A stretch of DNA of 64,000 nt from Aquimarina pacifica (GCF_000520955.1 NZ_JACC01000001.1:186001-250000); one strand, 5' to 3'. Positions 1 to 8,564 are shown, counted from the stretch's first letter. Notes: generated by a model not told the origin, from the letters alone. Translations and numbers: made by a program.

Positions 1-1642
1 AGGATACTGTATTTGCATACTTATAAAGAACTCCTTTACTGAATTTTAATTCTGGTTGCACCCATTGTGCTTTTCTTTTCTCTACTTCTGCCTCATCAAT
101 ATCAACGGTAATAGAATTGGTTTCGGCATCAATTGTAATCACATCTCCATCTTGTACCAATGCAATAACTCCTCCTTCTTGTGCTTCTGGAGTAATATGA
201 CCTACTACAAAACCATGTGTCCCTCCAGAAAATCTTCCGTCTGTAATTAACGCAACATCTTTACCAAGACCTGCTCCCATAATCGCAGAGGTGGGTTTCA
301 ACATTTCTGGCATTCCCGGACCTCCCTTTGGCCCTTCATATCTAATGACGACTACATCTCCTTTTTCTACCTTACCATCTCTAATACCATCATTAGCGGC
401 ATATTCACCTTCAAACACTTTGGCTTTTCCTTGAAAACGTAATCCTTCTTTTCCTGTTATCTTAGCAACACATCCATCTTCTGCTAGGTTACCAAACATA
501 ATTCTAAGATGTCCTGTTGCCTTAATCGGATTTTCTAATGGCTTTATTACATCCTGACCTTCATCAAGATCTGGAACTTCTAATAAATTCTCTGCCAATG
601 TTTTTCCTGTAACTGTCAAACAGTCTCCGTGTAGCAATCCTTTTTTCAATAAATATTTTAATACCGCAGGAATACCTCCTACACGGTGTACATCTTCCAT
701 TAAGTATTTTCCACTTGGTTTGAGATCTGCCAAAAATGGCGTCTCGTCGCTGATCCTTTGAAAATCGGCAAGTGTAAATTCTACATTTGCAGCTCTTGCT
801 ATTGCCAAAAAGTGTAATACAGCATTTGTAGACCCTCCTAATATAGTAACTAATCGAATCGCATTTTCTAAAGATTTTTTAGTTACAATATCTAATGGTT
901 TAATATCTTTTTCTAAAAGAACACGCATTGCACGACCCGCGGCAATACTCTCTGCTTCTTTATTCTTACTTATAGCTGGGTTAGATGAGTTATAAGGTAA
1001 AGACATCCCTAAAGCTTCTATTGCTGATGCCATTGTATTAGCAGTATACATACCACCACATGCACCTGCACCAGGGCAAGCTTTCTCTATTACATTTTTA
1101 TATTCTTTTTGAGTAATACTTCCTGCTACTTTTTCTCCCCATGCCTCAAAAGCCGATACTACATCTAATTTCTTGCCATTAAGATCACCTGAAGCAATTG
1201 TTCCTCCGTATACTAATATAGAAGGACGATTTAATCGTAACATTGCCATCAGGGCACCTGGCATATTTTTATCACATCCTACTACTGTTACCATACCATC
1301 ATATGACATTGCTTGAACCACTGTTTCCATCGAATCAGCGATCACATCTCTAGATGGTAACGAAAAACGCATTCCTGGCGTTCCCATAGAAATACCATCA
1401 CTAACTCCAATAGTATTAAAGATCAAACCGACCACATCCTCTTCTAATGTACCTTTCTTCACCAATTTGGCAAGATCATTTAGGTGCATATTACATGGAT
1501 TCCCTTCATAGCCCGTACTAGCAATACCAACTAATGGTTTGTTAAAATCCTCATCTGTCAAACCAATCGCGTGCAACATTGCTTGCGCTGCTGGTTGTGT
1601 ATCGTCCTGTGTAACCTGTTTACTGTACTTATTAATGTCCAT
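1..1642 (-). CDS. ilvD: Dihydroxy-acid dehydratase IlvD (3' end cut by window edge)
   Basis: Dehydrates 2,3-dihydroxy-isovalerate and -methylvalerate to the 2-oxo acids that become valine, leucine and isoleucine; a cytoplasmic Fe-S enzyme. The reading frame runs unbroken for 547 codons to the left edge, about ten short of the usual 555-560. The three expected cluster cysteines are visible at C50 ([11 protein letters not shown]), C123 ([15 protein letters not shown]) and C195 ([14 protein letters not shown]). The last residues in the window ([19 protein letters not shown]) match the family's C-terminal stretch. ATG at 1642-1640 is the first in-frame start after a long untranslated region. In Bacteroidota ilvD normally heads an ilvDBNC/leu operon, which would continue off the left edge. 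The leader peptide and terminator 260-390 bases upstream indicate control by transcription attenuation. Confidence 0.97.
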   Translation of the reverse strand, partial: MDINKYSKQVTQDDTQPAAQAMLHAIGLTDEDFNKPLVGIASTGYEGNPCNMHLNDLAKLVKKGTLEEDVVGLIFNTIGVSDGISMGTPGMRFSLPSRDVIADSMETVVQAMSYDGMVTVVGCDKNMPGALMAMLRLNRPSILVYGGTIASGDLNGKKLDVVSAFEAWGEKVAGSITQKEYKNVIEKACPGAGACGGMYTANTMASAIEALGMSLPYNSSNPAISKNKEAESIAAGRAMRVLLEKDIKPLDIVTKKSLENAIRLVTILGGSTNAVLHFLAIARAANVEFTLADFQRISDETPFLADLKPSGKYLMEDVHRVGGIPAVLKYLLKKGLLHGDCLTVTGKTLAENLLEVPDLDEGQDVIKPLENPIKATGHLRIMFGNLAEDGCVAKITGKEGLRFQGKAKVFEGEYAANDGIRDGKVEKGDVVVIRYEGPKGGPGMPEMLKPTSAIMGAGLGKDVALITDGRFSGGTHGFVVGHITPEAQEGGVIALVQDGDVITIDAETNSITVDIDEAEVEKRKAQWVQPELKFSKGVLYKYANTVS

Positions 1643-1751
1643 CCTTTTTGAATGTGGTTTTTTTACGAATTATTTAAAATTTTAGTTAAAATTTTACCGT
1701 ATATCCATCGCAATGAATAAACTAGAGTAAAATTATTTTGTTAAGGCGAAA

Positions 1752-1805
1752 TCATAAACCATTATCTGATACCCTTACAATATCCAATAGTCCACCAACA
1801 ACCAT
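1752..1805 (-). other. 17-codon Val/Leu-rich mini-ORF between attenuator and ilvD
   Basis: An ATG-started frame on the ilvD strand encoding MVVGGLLDIVRVSDNGL then TGA, with eight Val/Leu/Ile residues of 17. It lies after the intrinsic terminator and before ilvD. It could be a second leader peptide sensing branched-chain amino acids, or chance: no terminator was seen between it and ilvD. Confidence 0.25.
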
Positions 1806-1904
1806 TAACAACTGATTTCCAATACATTATACACTTATTATTTACAATCACTATTTGTTAATTTTTTATTTAATATTAATTATGCTTTAAAAAATTAACA
1901 GTTA

Positions 1905-1936
1905 ATAAAAAACTCCCTTCAATTGTTGAAGGGAGT
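1905..1936 (-). terminator. Intrinsic terminator (attenuator) upstream of ilvD
   Basis: A perfect 11-bp stem (ACTCCCTTCAA / TTGAAGGGAGT, arms 1912-1922 and 1926-1936) with a 3-base loop. On the minus strand it is followed directly by TTTTTT. It sits 28 bases past the stop codon of the Val/Ile-rich leader peptide and 260 bases before ilvD, as expected for an attenuator. A weaker competing pairing is possible between AGGGGA, which overlaps the leader stop codon, and TCCCTT in the terminator stem. Confidence 0.85.
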
Positions 1937-1963
1937 CCTGTATGCTATATATATCAATATCCC

Positions 1964-2029
1964 CTATCGTGATGAAATGACCACAACACTACTAATGACA
2001 TTGAATATTACTGTTATAAATGTTTTCAT
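1964..2029 (-). CDS. Branched-chain amino acid leader peptide (ilv attenuator)
   Basis: A 21-codon frame, ATG at 2029-2027 and TAG at 1964-1966. It starts MKTFITVIFNV and continues ISSVVVISSR, with five Val and four Ile, including three consecutive Val codons. It is preceded by a flavobacterial -7-like box and followed within 28 bases by a strong intrinsic terminator, then by ilvD. Known ilv leader peptides make the ribosome stall at Val/Ile/Leu codons when those charged tRNAs are scarce, preventing terminator formation. The composition, order and spacing here fit that logic. Assignment rests on sequence pattern only. Confidence 0.8.
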   Translation of the reverse strand: MKTFITVIFNVISSVVVISSR

Positions 2030-2084
2030 TTTATTATTTGCACTGAATTTATCTAATTATAAACACCTTTGCATATTTCGGGTA

Positions 2085-2092
2085 CGAAGATA
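2085..2092 (-). promoter_or_regulatory. Putative -7 box of the ilv leader transcript
   Basis: Minus-strand TATCTTCG differs by one base from the Bacteroidota -7 consensus TAnnTTTG. It is 55 bases upstream of the leader peptide start and just past the stop codon of the response regulator gene. No convincing TTG -33 element at the usual spacing was found. Confidence 0.5.
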
Positions 2093-2115
2093 TGAAATAT
2101 TCGCAATGTTTTTAC

Positions 2116-2763
2116 TTATATATTGAAAAGATTATTTTTTATACAATAGATTACTAAACCAACCCTAGTTTTGACCTCTAATTTCCTAAAAACAGATTCT
2201 CTATAATTCTCTATTGTTTTAGGGCTCAGTCCCATTTCTGCGGCTATTTCTTTATAGGTATGCTCAGAACAACAAAGTTTCATAAACACTTTTTCTTTAT
2301 CCGTTAATTTATCCTGGAGCCCTAAATCTTTCTGAATTTCTTCAGAGTCTCGGAGCACTTTTTCTATTTTTCCAGTATAATAAAAGCCTTGCTCTACCAC
2401 CATTTTTACAGCGAACTCAAAATTTTCTGGATGAATATCTTTGAGCAAATATCCTTTTGCTCCTGCTTTAATCATTTTTATGATTGTTAGCTCATCATCT
2501 TCCATGGTTAATGCCAATACTTTTTGTTCTGGTCTATTCTCCATTAACCATTGCATTGTCTGTACCCCATCCATCACGGGCATCTTTACATCTAGAAGAA
2601 TCAAATCTGGTTTTCTGCGTTTATGTGTAAAATACCGTGTAAGTTCTTTTCCGTTTTTTAAAATTTCTAAAACTTCATATTCTTCAAGCTTAGATATCAA
2701 ACTCTCTAATGACTGTGCAAATAAGAGGTGGTCATCAACAATTATGATGGTCTTTTTTTTCAT
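2116..2763 (-). CDS. NarL/LuxR-family response regulator
   Basis: A 215-residue two-domain transcription regulator. The N-terminal receiver carries the acidic pair D10/D11, phospho-acceptor D58 in LILLDVKMPVMDG, and the conserved Thr and Lys (LALTMEDD, YLLKD). The C-terminal LuxR-type HTH (LTDKEKVFMKLCCSEHTYKEIAAEMGLSPKTIENYR) occupies about residues 148-205. It is the last gene of a four-gene same-strand operon, 59 bases after the HisKA_3 kinase, its evident partner. NarL-family regulators bind short inverted repeats; the AGGGG/CCCCT palindromes upstream of the operon are candidate targets. The signal sensed is unknown. Confidence 0.93.
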   Translation of the reverse strand: MKKKTIIIVDDHLLFAQSLESLISKLEEYEVLEILKNGKELTRYFTHKRRKPDLILLDVKMPVMDGVQTMQWLMENRPEQKVLALTMEDDELTIIKMIKAGAKGYLLKDIHPENFEFAVKMVVEQGFYYTGKIEKVLRDSEEIQKDLGLQDKLTDKEKVFMKLCCSEHTYKEIAAEMGLSPKTIENYRESVFRKLEVKTRVGLVIYCIKNNLFNI

Positions 2764-2822
2764 TTGTTCCTATCTTTTTTAACACGTTCTGAGTCCTTCG
2801 TTAAGAATTAACATCTCTGAGA

Positions 2823-3638
2823 TCAACTAGTCGTTTTCAAAACAGTGTCTATACTTTTATTTTCATTTTTTAATGGGTAGGACATGGTGAGCAATACTCC
2901 TTTTCCTGGTGAAGATATATAATCTAATTCGGCTTTTACCAGCGCTGCGCGACTTTTCATATTCAGTAATCCCGAATTGGCTTGAACAGATTGCATATCA
3001 AAACCTACACCGTCATCTTGTATTCGAATATCAAGCGTTTCTTCTTTATAAGATAAAGTTACAACAAGGTTCGATGCTTCGGCATGTTTAATAGTATTCG
3101 AAAAAAATTCTTGAATAATCCTATAGATAATGATTTCATCTTTGGGGTCTATATGCACTTCTTCGCCCTCTATAATTAATTCTGTAGTCAAGAAATTGAG
3201 TTTTTCGAAACGGGTAAGCTCTACCATAATTGATTTCTCGAGACCTACATTTTCTATAACCTCGTGATTTAAGGTTTTAGAAAGACTACGAATCTCTTGC
3301 AGGCTATCTCCTACCAGTTTGCGAACATCTTGCAGAGATTCTGATGTTTTATCATCTATGGTGGTCCCCATAATATTAATCTGCATCACTGCGGTAGACA
3401 ACAATTGCCCTATATTGTCATGCAGCTCCCAACTTACATTTTTGAGCGCTTGCTCCTGTATCTCGATACGAGACTTGAATATCTCATCCTCGAATCGTTG
3501 CTCGGCTTTAAACTTATCTAGAAGGAGTTTATTTTTTCTTTTCTGAAACGCAATAAAAAATACAATACCAAATATTATAAAGAATAAAATAATAATGATA
3601 AAATAAACTATTAAAAGTATTTGTTCTTTTTCAAGCAT
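2823..3638 (-). CDS. HisKA_3 sensor histidine kinase
   Basis: A membrane-anchored kinase with a single N-terminal transmembrane helix (about residues 6-32 from the start used here), a coiled-coil linker, then a HisKA_3 box with phospho-acceptor His in SWELHDNIGQLLS and a HATPase_c domain (N-box EFFSNTIKHA, G1 IQDDGVGFD, G2 GLLNMKSRA). It has no sensory domain of its own, so the signal probably comes from the seven-helix membrane protein encoded just upstream, which it overlaps. ATG at 3638 gives MLEKEQILL; a start eight codons earlier, at 3662, is also open and would lengthen the overlap from 28 to 52 bases. Partner of the adjacent NarL-type regulator. Confidence 0.92.
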   Translation of the reverse strand: MLEKEQILLIVYFIIIILFFIIFGIVFFIAFQKRKNKLLLDKFKAEQRFEDEIFKSRIEIQEQALKNVSWELHDNIGQLLSTAVMQINIMGTTIDDKTSESLQDVRKLVGDSLQEIRSLSKTLNHEVIENVGLEKSIMVELTRFEKLNFLTTELIIEGEEVHIDPKDEIIIYRIIQEFFSNTIKHAEASNLVVTLSYKEETLDIRIQDDGVGFDMQSVQANSGLLNMKSRAALVKAELDYISSPGKGVLLTMSYPLKNENKSIDTVLKTTS

Positions 3639-4303
3639 ACTATAAAACCAATTGTATAACAACTATACATAAAAATGATTGCTAAAGGTAAAACAAAATA
3701 ATAAACACTAAGAAAATCATCATTCTCTTCCTTAAAATACTTACTATATATAAATAAAGGTGTAGTACACAAATGAAATATTAATGCTCCTGTGGCGACA
3801 TAAAATTCTATATTTTTATAAAACTTAAGTATCTTATCACTTTTTAGCATTTCATAAAAATAAAGAAATACACTTATTAAAATTAAGAAGGTTCCAAAAA
3901 TTGTATTAAAGGAAGAATATGATTCAAACAGAACACCTGAAAACATTAGATTTATAAAGGAAGTAACTAAATAAATTAGAACTAATAAGCCTAAGTAATT
4001 TCTCTTTTTATGATCAATCAGATAAGTCCTGAAAAACAATGCATAGACTGCGTAATTGAAAAGATAGTAAAAATTATACAACCAATAATTATTACTAATA
4101 AAACGAGAATCTCTATAAGAATCTAAAAAATACCATTCATCAAAACTCATGGATAACATTCCAAAAGTTTCAACTAATACAGTTACACATAAAAAAAACA
4201 CGAAGTACCTAGAAGCCTTTGCTTTTAGGTACTTTATGTATACAACTCCTGAAACTGCCGCTAAAATCTCAGAAAAATAAAATAAGTAATCTAATAGCCC
4301 CAT
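3611..4303 (-). CDS. Seven-helix membrane protein, probable sensor for the adjacent kinase
   Basis: A 230-residue polytopic protein of no recognised family. Hydrophobic segments lie near residues 4-22, 33-52, 75-95, 103-122, 134-151, 167-186 and 200-223, with a basic C-terminal tail (CLKKNKYF), consistent with seven helices. It is rich in Phe and Tyr. Its start codon overlaps the stop codon of the upstream gene by one base (TAATG) and its end overlaps the kinase gene, so the genes are probably translationally coupled. Inference: it senses a membrane or extracellular signal and passes it to the kinase, which lacks an input domain. Confidence 0.8.
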   Translation of the reverse strand: MGLLDYLFYFSEILAAVSGVVYIKYLKAKASRYFVFFLCVTVLVETFGMLSMSFDEWYFLDSYRDSRFISNNYWLYNFYYLFNYAVYALFFRTYLIDHKKRNYLGLLVLIYLVTSFINLMFSGVLFESYSSFNTIFGTFLILISVFLYFYEMLKSDKILKFYKNIEFYVATGALIFHLCTTPLFIYSKYFKEENDDFLSVYYFVLPLAIIFMYSCYTIGFIVCLKKNKYF

Positions 4304-4695
4304 TAATACACTTTAGGTGGTCTACCACCGAAACCCCCATTATAAGCTTCTAAGGAATAATTATTTGAAGCACTATCACCACCTTTACCCATCTCGCCAG
4401 CTGGTGCTCCAGTTGGCGCTAAAAAAACAGTAGAATACCCTTTTTTCATTTTGCATTTGGATTCTGGATAAGCTCCTAAATAAATACGAATTCCCGGATC
4501 ATCAATCCCCTGTTTTTTAGATTCTTTTTTTACATATTTTAAGTATTCCTGTAATTCCTCAACACTCCACCAAAACTCTCTGGTGTCCTCAAATCCGATA
4601 CACTTATCAATCTCTGGTGTTCTGGTATCACACCAGCCTTTTTGCAGCTCCCTGGCTTCTTCTACAGAAATACATTTTTTTGGTTTTTTTCCCAT
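4303..4695 (-). CDS. Small soluble protein heading the seven-helix/two-component operon
   Basis: A 130-residue protein of no recognised family, without signal peptide or membrane segment. The N-terminal half is charged with a likely helical region (EELQEYLKYVKKESKK) and cysteines at 9, 22, 32 and 82. The C-terminal 40 residues are Gly/Ala/Pro rich (TGAPAGEMGKGGD, YNGGFGGRPP), probably flexible. It is the first gene of the operon and is coupled to the next gene by a one-base overlap. Twin AGGGG/CCCCT palindromes lie 165-205 bases upstream. It may be a target or modulator of the two-component system; function is unknown. Confidence 0.75.
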   Translation of the reverse strand: MGKKPKKCISVEEARELQKGWCDTRTPEIDKCIGFEDTREFWWSVEELQEYLKYVKKESKKQGIDDPGIRIYLGAYPESKCKMKKGYSTVFLAPTGAPAGEMGKGGDSASNNYSLEAYNGGFGGRPPKVY

Positions 4696-4859
4696 AACTA
4701 AAATAATTTACGTTAACAAGTGCTAATATATCCAAAAAAGAGCGTTTAGCATAAATACAGGAACTTACAATAATTATAACAAGATAGGTTTTTAACATAA
4801 CACCAATAAAAACAAATACTTACCTCTAAAACATTGTTTTTCTATTAGCAAAATAACGT

Positions 4860-4900
4860 AGGGGATTTTCCCCCTGCACAAGAAAGGGGTTTTTCCCCCT
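4860..4900. promoter_or_regulatory. Two tandem AGGGG-N5-CCCCT palindromes
   Basis: Positions 4860-4875 (AGGGGATTTTCCCCCT) and 4885-4900 (AGGGGTTTTTCCCCCT) are 16-base inverted repeats that differ from each other at one base and are offset by exactly 25 bases. No T-run follows on either strand, so a terminator is unlikely. The staphylococcal NarL-family regulator NreC is reported to bind a related palindrome, TAGGG-N4-CCCTA. A NarL-type operator controlling the operon that starts at 4695 is the best explanation. Confidence 0.55.
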
Positions 4901-4959
4901 AAACATTATTATTTGATTATACTACTTTCGCAAAAGCAAGTATCAGTGCTTTTCCTCAC

Positions 4960-5811
4960 TTACTCTACTAGCTCAAAAGCAAAGGTTTCTTTCATTCTTT
5001 TTTGTGCAATCATATTAATTGCTTCTTCACTTAATTGTAGTACCCTAGGATAGCCACCTGTTGTCTGACAATCCCTCATTAAAACCATTAACATGCCTGA
5101 TGGTGTCATCTGAACCGTTCCTGGTAAAACAGGTCCTGTCAACATAGAAGGTAAAGAATTAGGCAGTCGCTCCTCTAACTGAATTGCCATTCTATTTATA
5201 GCATTGGAGATTGTAAATTGGTCGTCTAACAATCTACTTTTTTGGGTATCTGATAGCCAATTAAATTCTGCACCTTTATATACAGGCAATTTCTTGTTTT
5301 TTTGTAGATCAAAAGAAGTAGAAATAGTTGAGAAATGGTTTTCAAAAAAATGCATACTTCTATAGGGTATCGCGTCATTTTTCTTTAACACCCATTGCGG
5401 AGATATCGATTTATAAAAAGATCGACTCTTGAGAACCATTGGGGATAAAAAACCCCCTTTAACTCCGATATAGCCATACACCCCTGTTTTACAAAAATCT
5501 ATTCGTAAAACGTCATTTTTGTATATTTTTATTTTGCGGTATGCCCCCACTTTTTTATCATTAATAAAAGTAGTTGCAATAGCACCTGTTAATACGATCT
5601 CTGTATCCTCAGAAAATTGTAAAACCGGCGCCCGAAATGCCCATTCTATGCACGCTTCGTTGTTTTGATTTCCTAACAAATGATTGGCTAATCTATAGGC
5701 CACTTGATCCATAGCCCCGCTTTGTGGTACACCATATTGCCCAAAACCAAACCGACCCTGATCTTGTAGCGTAGCGAGTACTCCAGATGTAAGAATTTTG
5801 ACTTCAGCCAT
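4960..5811 (-). CDS. pxpC: 5-oxoprolinase subunit PxpC
   Basis: A 283-residue protein of the biotin-dependent carboxyltransferase/AHS2 (KipA) family, part of the PxpABC complex that hydrolyses 5-oxoproline (pyroglutamate) to glutamate with ATP. The N-terminal signature is clear: TLQDQGRFGFGQYGVPQSGAMDQ, followed by ANHLLGNQNNEACIEWAF. The late motif GPVLPGTVQMTPSGMLMVLMRDCQTTGGYPR is also typical. Length is slightly below the usual 300-320, but both ends look complete. Last gene of the operon, overlapping pxpB by one base. Confidence 0.93.
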   Translation of the reverse strand: MAEVKILTSGVLATLQDQGRFGFGQYGVPQSGAMDQVAYRLANHLLGNQNNEACIEWAFRAPVLQFSEDTEIVLTGAIATTFINDKKVGAYRKIKIYKNDVLRIDFCKTGVYGYIGVKGGFLSPMVLKSRSFYKSISPQWVLKKNDAIPYRSMHFFENHFSTISTSFDLQKNKKLPVYKGAEFNWLSDTQKSRLLDDQFTISNAINRMAIQLEERLPNSLPSMLTGPVLPGTVQMTPSGMLMVLMRDCQTTGGYPRVLQLSEEAINMIAQKRMKETFAFELVE

Positions 5812-6542
5812 TATAAAAAATCAGGGGTTAATTCTAATATTCCTTTACTTGCTTTTTCTTTAATCTCAGTATACTCATTTATTGATACCGCATAAAATTG
5901 AATGCTATCACCAGCATAAAATACTGAAGGTAATGCAGCTGACACATCAAACAAATCTACTGGACATCGTCCTATGACATGCCACCCTCCTGGGCTATCA
6001 ATTGGGTATATACCAGTTTGTTTACCCCCTATGGCGACAGCACCTTTTTTAATATTTAATGATGGTGTACTTTTTCGTGGTTCATGTAATTTTTTATGAA
6101 GTCCTCCTAAGTATAAAAAACCTGGTAAAAACCCTATAAAATATACACTATAAACCGCACTGGTATGAAGAGCAATGACCTCATCAATGTGTATTGACTT
6201 ATTTTTTGAAAATTCTATTATATCCGTGGCAAATACCTCTGAATAACACACAGGTATTTTCCAGAGTCTTTTTTTTCTCGATACCGAAGTGTTTGCAGAA
6301 TCATAGAGTGATTTGAGAATAGAAAAATGCTCAGGGAAGTCATCTAACATTGTCGAATAACAGACCAATAATGAATTGTATCCTGATATAACCTCAACAA
6401 CTAAGTTTCCATAAAATTCACTAATCTTTTTTTTAAAAAAAAGAAGATCCTCTAAGATCTCTTGATCTATTTCGGCTGGCCATTGTATCAAAATAGATCT
6501 TTCTGAATACTTTTTATATGTTACATTGTATTTGTTGCTCAT
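5811..6542 (-). CDS. pxpB: 5-oxoprolinase subunit PxpB
   Basis: A 243-residue protein of the AHS1/KipI family (CT_C_D domain). The diagnostic region is GFLPGFLYLGGL, PRKSTPSLNIKKGAVAIGG and GIYPIDSPGGWHVIGRCPVDLFD in the C-terminal half. With PxpA and PxpC it forms ATP-dependent 5-oxoprolinase, recycling the pyroglutamate that arises spontaneously from glutamine and glutamate. Its start overlaps the pxpA stop by one base and its stop overlaps the pxpC start, so all three are tightly coupled. Confidence 0.93.
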   Translation of the reverse strand: MSNKYNVTYKKYSERSILIQWPAEIDQEILEDLLFFKKKISEFYGNLVVEVISGYNSLLVCYSTMLDDFPEHFSILKSLYDSANTSVSRKKRLWKIPVCYSEVFATDIIEFSKNKSIHIDEVIALHTSAVYSVYFIGFLPGFLYLGGLHKKLHEPRKSTPSLNIKKGAVAIGGKQTGIYPIDSPGGWHVIGRCPVDLFDVSAALPSVFYAGDSIQFYAVSINEYTEIKEKASKGILELTPDFL

Positions 6543-7273
6543 TATCCAATATCATAATTTAAATCTTTAAGTCTAGCATGCAAATGAGTAAGAATTGCAA
6601 CAGAGTTAGGATGATCACCATGCACGCAGATCGTATCAAAAACGATTGGCAACTCCTCTTTTCCTACTGTTTTCACCTTGTTTTTTGCTACCATCTTATA
6701 TACATGTTCAAAAACCTCTTCTGCACTTTTTAATACAGCTTGTTCGTTGTCGCGAGAAACCAATGACAAATCATTGGTATACATGCGATCCGCAAAGGCT
6801 TCATAACACACTTCAAATTCATTTTTACAAACATCTGCTAACTTCGAGTTTTTAAGTGTTAGTACAATAGGCTTCTTTCCCGTATTTTTTATGGATTCGT
6901 AAATTGCCTGAGCGACTTCTTGATTCGATATGGCTTCATTATAGAGCGCTCCGTGTGGTTTTACATGATGCAATGTTTCTCCATTTTTTTCAATGTAGTA
7001 ATTAACAACCTTTAACTGTTCGGTAAGTGATTGTACTAGATCTTCATATGGTAAGGACATTACTTTTCTTCCAAAATTAGAACGATCAGGATACGAAGGA
7101 TGTGCCCCAATTTTTACATTATGCTTAATCGCTAATTGAATAGTTTTCTCTATTTCCTTTTCACTACCTGCATGACTACCACAAGCAATATTACACCAAG
7201 AAATATATGGCATAATCTGATCATCAACCCCGGTTTCTTCTCCTACGTCTGCGTTAAAAAGCACATTATTCAT
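6542..7273 (-). CDS. pxpA: 5-oxoprolinase subunit PxpA (LamB/YcsF family)
   Basis: A 243-residue LamB/YcsF-family protein, the third 5-oxoprolinase subunit. It starts with the family hallmark NADVGEETG and continues ISWCNIACGSHAGSEKEIEKTIQLA, IGAHPSYPDRSNFGR and HVKPHGALYN; the C-terminus has the expected CVHGDHPNSVAILTHL. Length is typical. It follows the transporter gene by 22 bases and is coupled to pxpB, an order like the ycsFG-pxp locus of Bacillus subtilis. Confidence 0.95.
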   Translation of the reverse strand: MNNVLFNADVGEETGVDDQIMPYISWCNIACGSHAGSEKEIEKTIQLAIKHNVKIGAHPSYPDRSNFGRKVMSLPYEDLVQSLTEQLKVVNYYIEKNGETLHHVKPHGALYNEAISNQEVAQAIYESIKNTGKKPIVLTLKNSKLADVCKNEFEVCYEAFADRMYTNDLSLVSRDNEQAVLKSAEEVFEHVYKMVAKNKVKTVGKEELPIVFDTICVHGDHPNSVAILTHLHARLKDLNYDIG

Positions 7274-7295
7274 ATCTCTTTATTAAAAAAACATG

Positions 7296-8522
7296 TTACA
7301 AACTACTCATTACATTCCAGATACTTCTGAAACCTAAAAAAATTGTAATTAGTAAAATTAAAAAACCTAATACATTCTGAAATCTTGAATTGGTATACAC
7401 TCCCAAAACATTTTTTTTATTTACGATCCACAAAAGAAACCCTGCAATTACAGGTAACAAAAGTCCGTTTGCTACTTGTGCAAACTGGATCACTTTGATT
7501 GGCTTAATCCCTATAGAAGAAAATAATACACCAACACATAAAACAAATATCCAAACAGATCTAAACTTTTTACTTTTTAGCGTAACATCCCAACCAAGGC
7601 ACCCTTTTATTACATAAGCTGCGGCAAGTGGTGCTGTAATTGCAGAGGTAATCCCTGCCGCAAAAAGACCAATTGACAACACATATTTTGAAGCAGATCC
7701 AAAAACAGGCTCTAAACTTTTTGCAAGATCAACCGCTGTATTAATTTCGGTATTGTTTACCGCAGCACCTGCTATTATTATTGCCATAGAAATAACCCCT
7801 CCTATTCCTATCGCCAACATACTGTCTTTTCGTACCATAGGTAAATCATAAGGGTGTTTCCATTTTTCTTTTACTATTGAAGCATGTAAAAATAAATTAT
7901 ACGGCACTACCGTTGTGCCTACTAATCCTACTACCATAAGTAATTTTTCTGTAGATAATTTAGGAACAAAACCTTGAAGTAACATAGCGAAATCGGGCTT
8001 GGTAACGGCTGCAACAATACCAAAAGAAATACTCATAAAGAGTACAAGGACAATCAAACTACGTTCTAAAAACTTATAATTACCCACAAATAGAATTAAA
8101 AAAGCTAGTATCCCAATAAGCAGGCTTGCATAATTAAACCGAATAACACCTATATTAATTTCTAAGGGCCCTATGATTGAAGAAAGCCCCATAACACCTC
8201 CACTAATATTTCCAGCTTCATAAGCCACATTGCCAATGAAAATTGCTGAAATAATAATTCCTATTAATATTTTTCTAATTATTTCATTGGTACATTGAGA
8301 TCGTATCACCTCACTTATTCCTTTTTGGGTAATTATACCTAGTCTTGCTGCCATTTCCTGCAATACTATACACGCTATAATCGATAATACCAATGCCCAC
8401 AATAATGTATACCCAAAACGCACTCCCGCCAGTGTACACATGGTTACGGTACCTGGACCAATAAATGCTGCCGTTACCAATGCACCTGGACCAATATTAG
8501 ACCACCATTTTTTCAATTTCAA
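7296..8522 (-). CDS. Nramp-fold transporter of the 5-oxoprolinase operon
   Basis: A 408-residue integral membrane protein with about eleven helices, related to NRAMP (YcsG-like). Canonical Nramp metal transporters bind metal with a DPGN motif in helix 1 and an MPH motif in helix 6. Here the equivalent places read GPGT (TAAFIGPGTVTMC) and VPYN (GTTVVPYNLFLHASIV), so the metal-binding Asp, Asn, Met and His are absent. It heads the operon with pxpABC. Inference: it imports 5-oxoproline or a related organic substrate rather than divalent metal, and automatic annotation as a metal transporter would mislead. Confidence 0.85.
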   Translation of the reverse strand: MKLKKWWSNIGPGALVTAAFIGPGTVTMCTLAGVRFGYTLLWALVLSIIACIVLQEMAARLGIITQKGISEVIRSQCTNEIIRKILIGIIISAIFIGNVAYEAGNISGGVMGLSSIIGPLEINIGVIRFNYASLLIGILAFLILFVGNYKFLERSLIVLVLFMSISFGIVAAVTKPDFAMLLQGFVPKLSTEKLLMVVGLVGTTVVPYNLFLHASIVKEKWKHPYDLPMVRKDSMLAIGIGGVISMAIIIAGAAVNNTEINTAVDLAKSLEPVFGSASKYVLSIGLFAAGITSAITAPLAAAYVIKGCLGWDVTLKSKKFRSVWIFVLCVGVLFSSIGIKPIKVIQFAQVANGLLLPVIAGFLLWIVNKKNVLGVYTNSRFQNVLGFLILLITIFLGFRSIWNVMSSL

Positions 8523-8564
8523 AAATTTAATTAATTAATCTCCTCTAAAATGAATAATAGATCA

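Noticed and set aside
1923..2126. 67-codon plus-strand reading frame
   Set aside because: It is antisense to the ilv leader peptide and terminator and has no coding character; the minus strand explains the region better.
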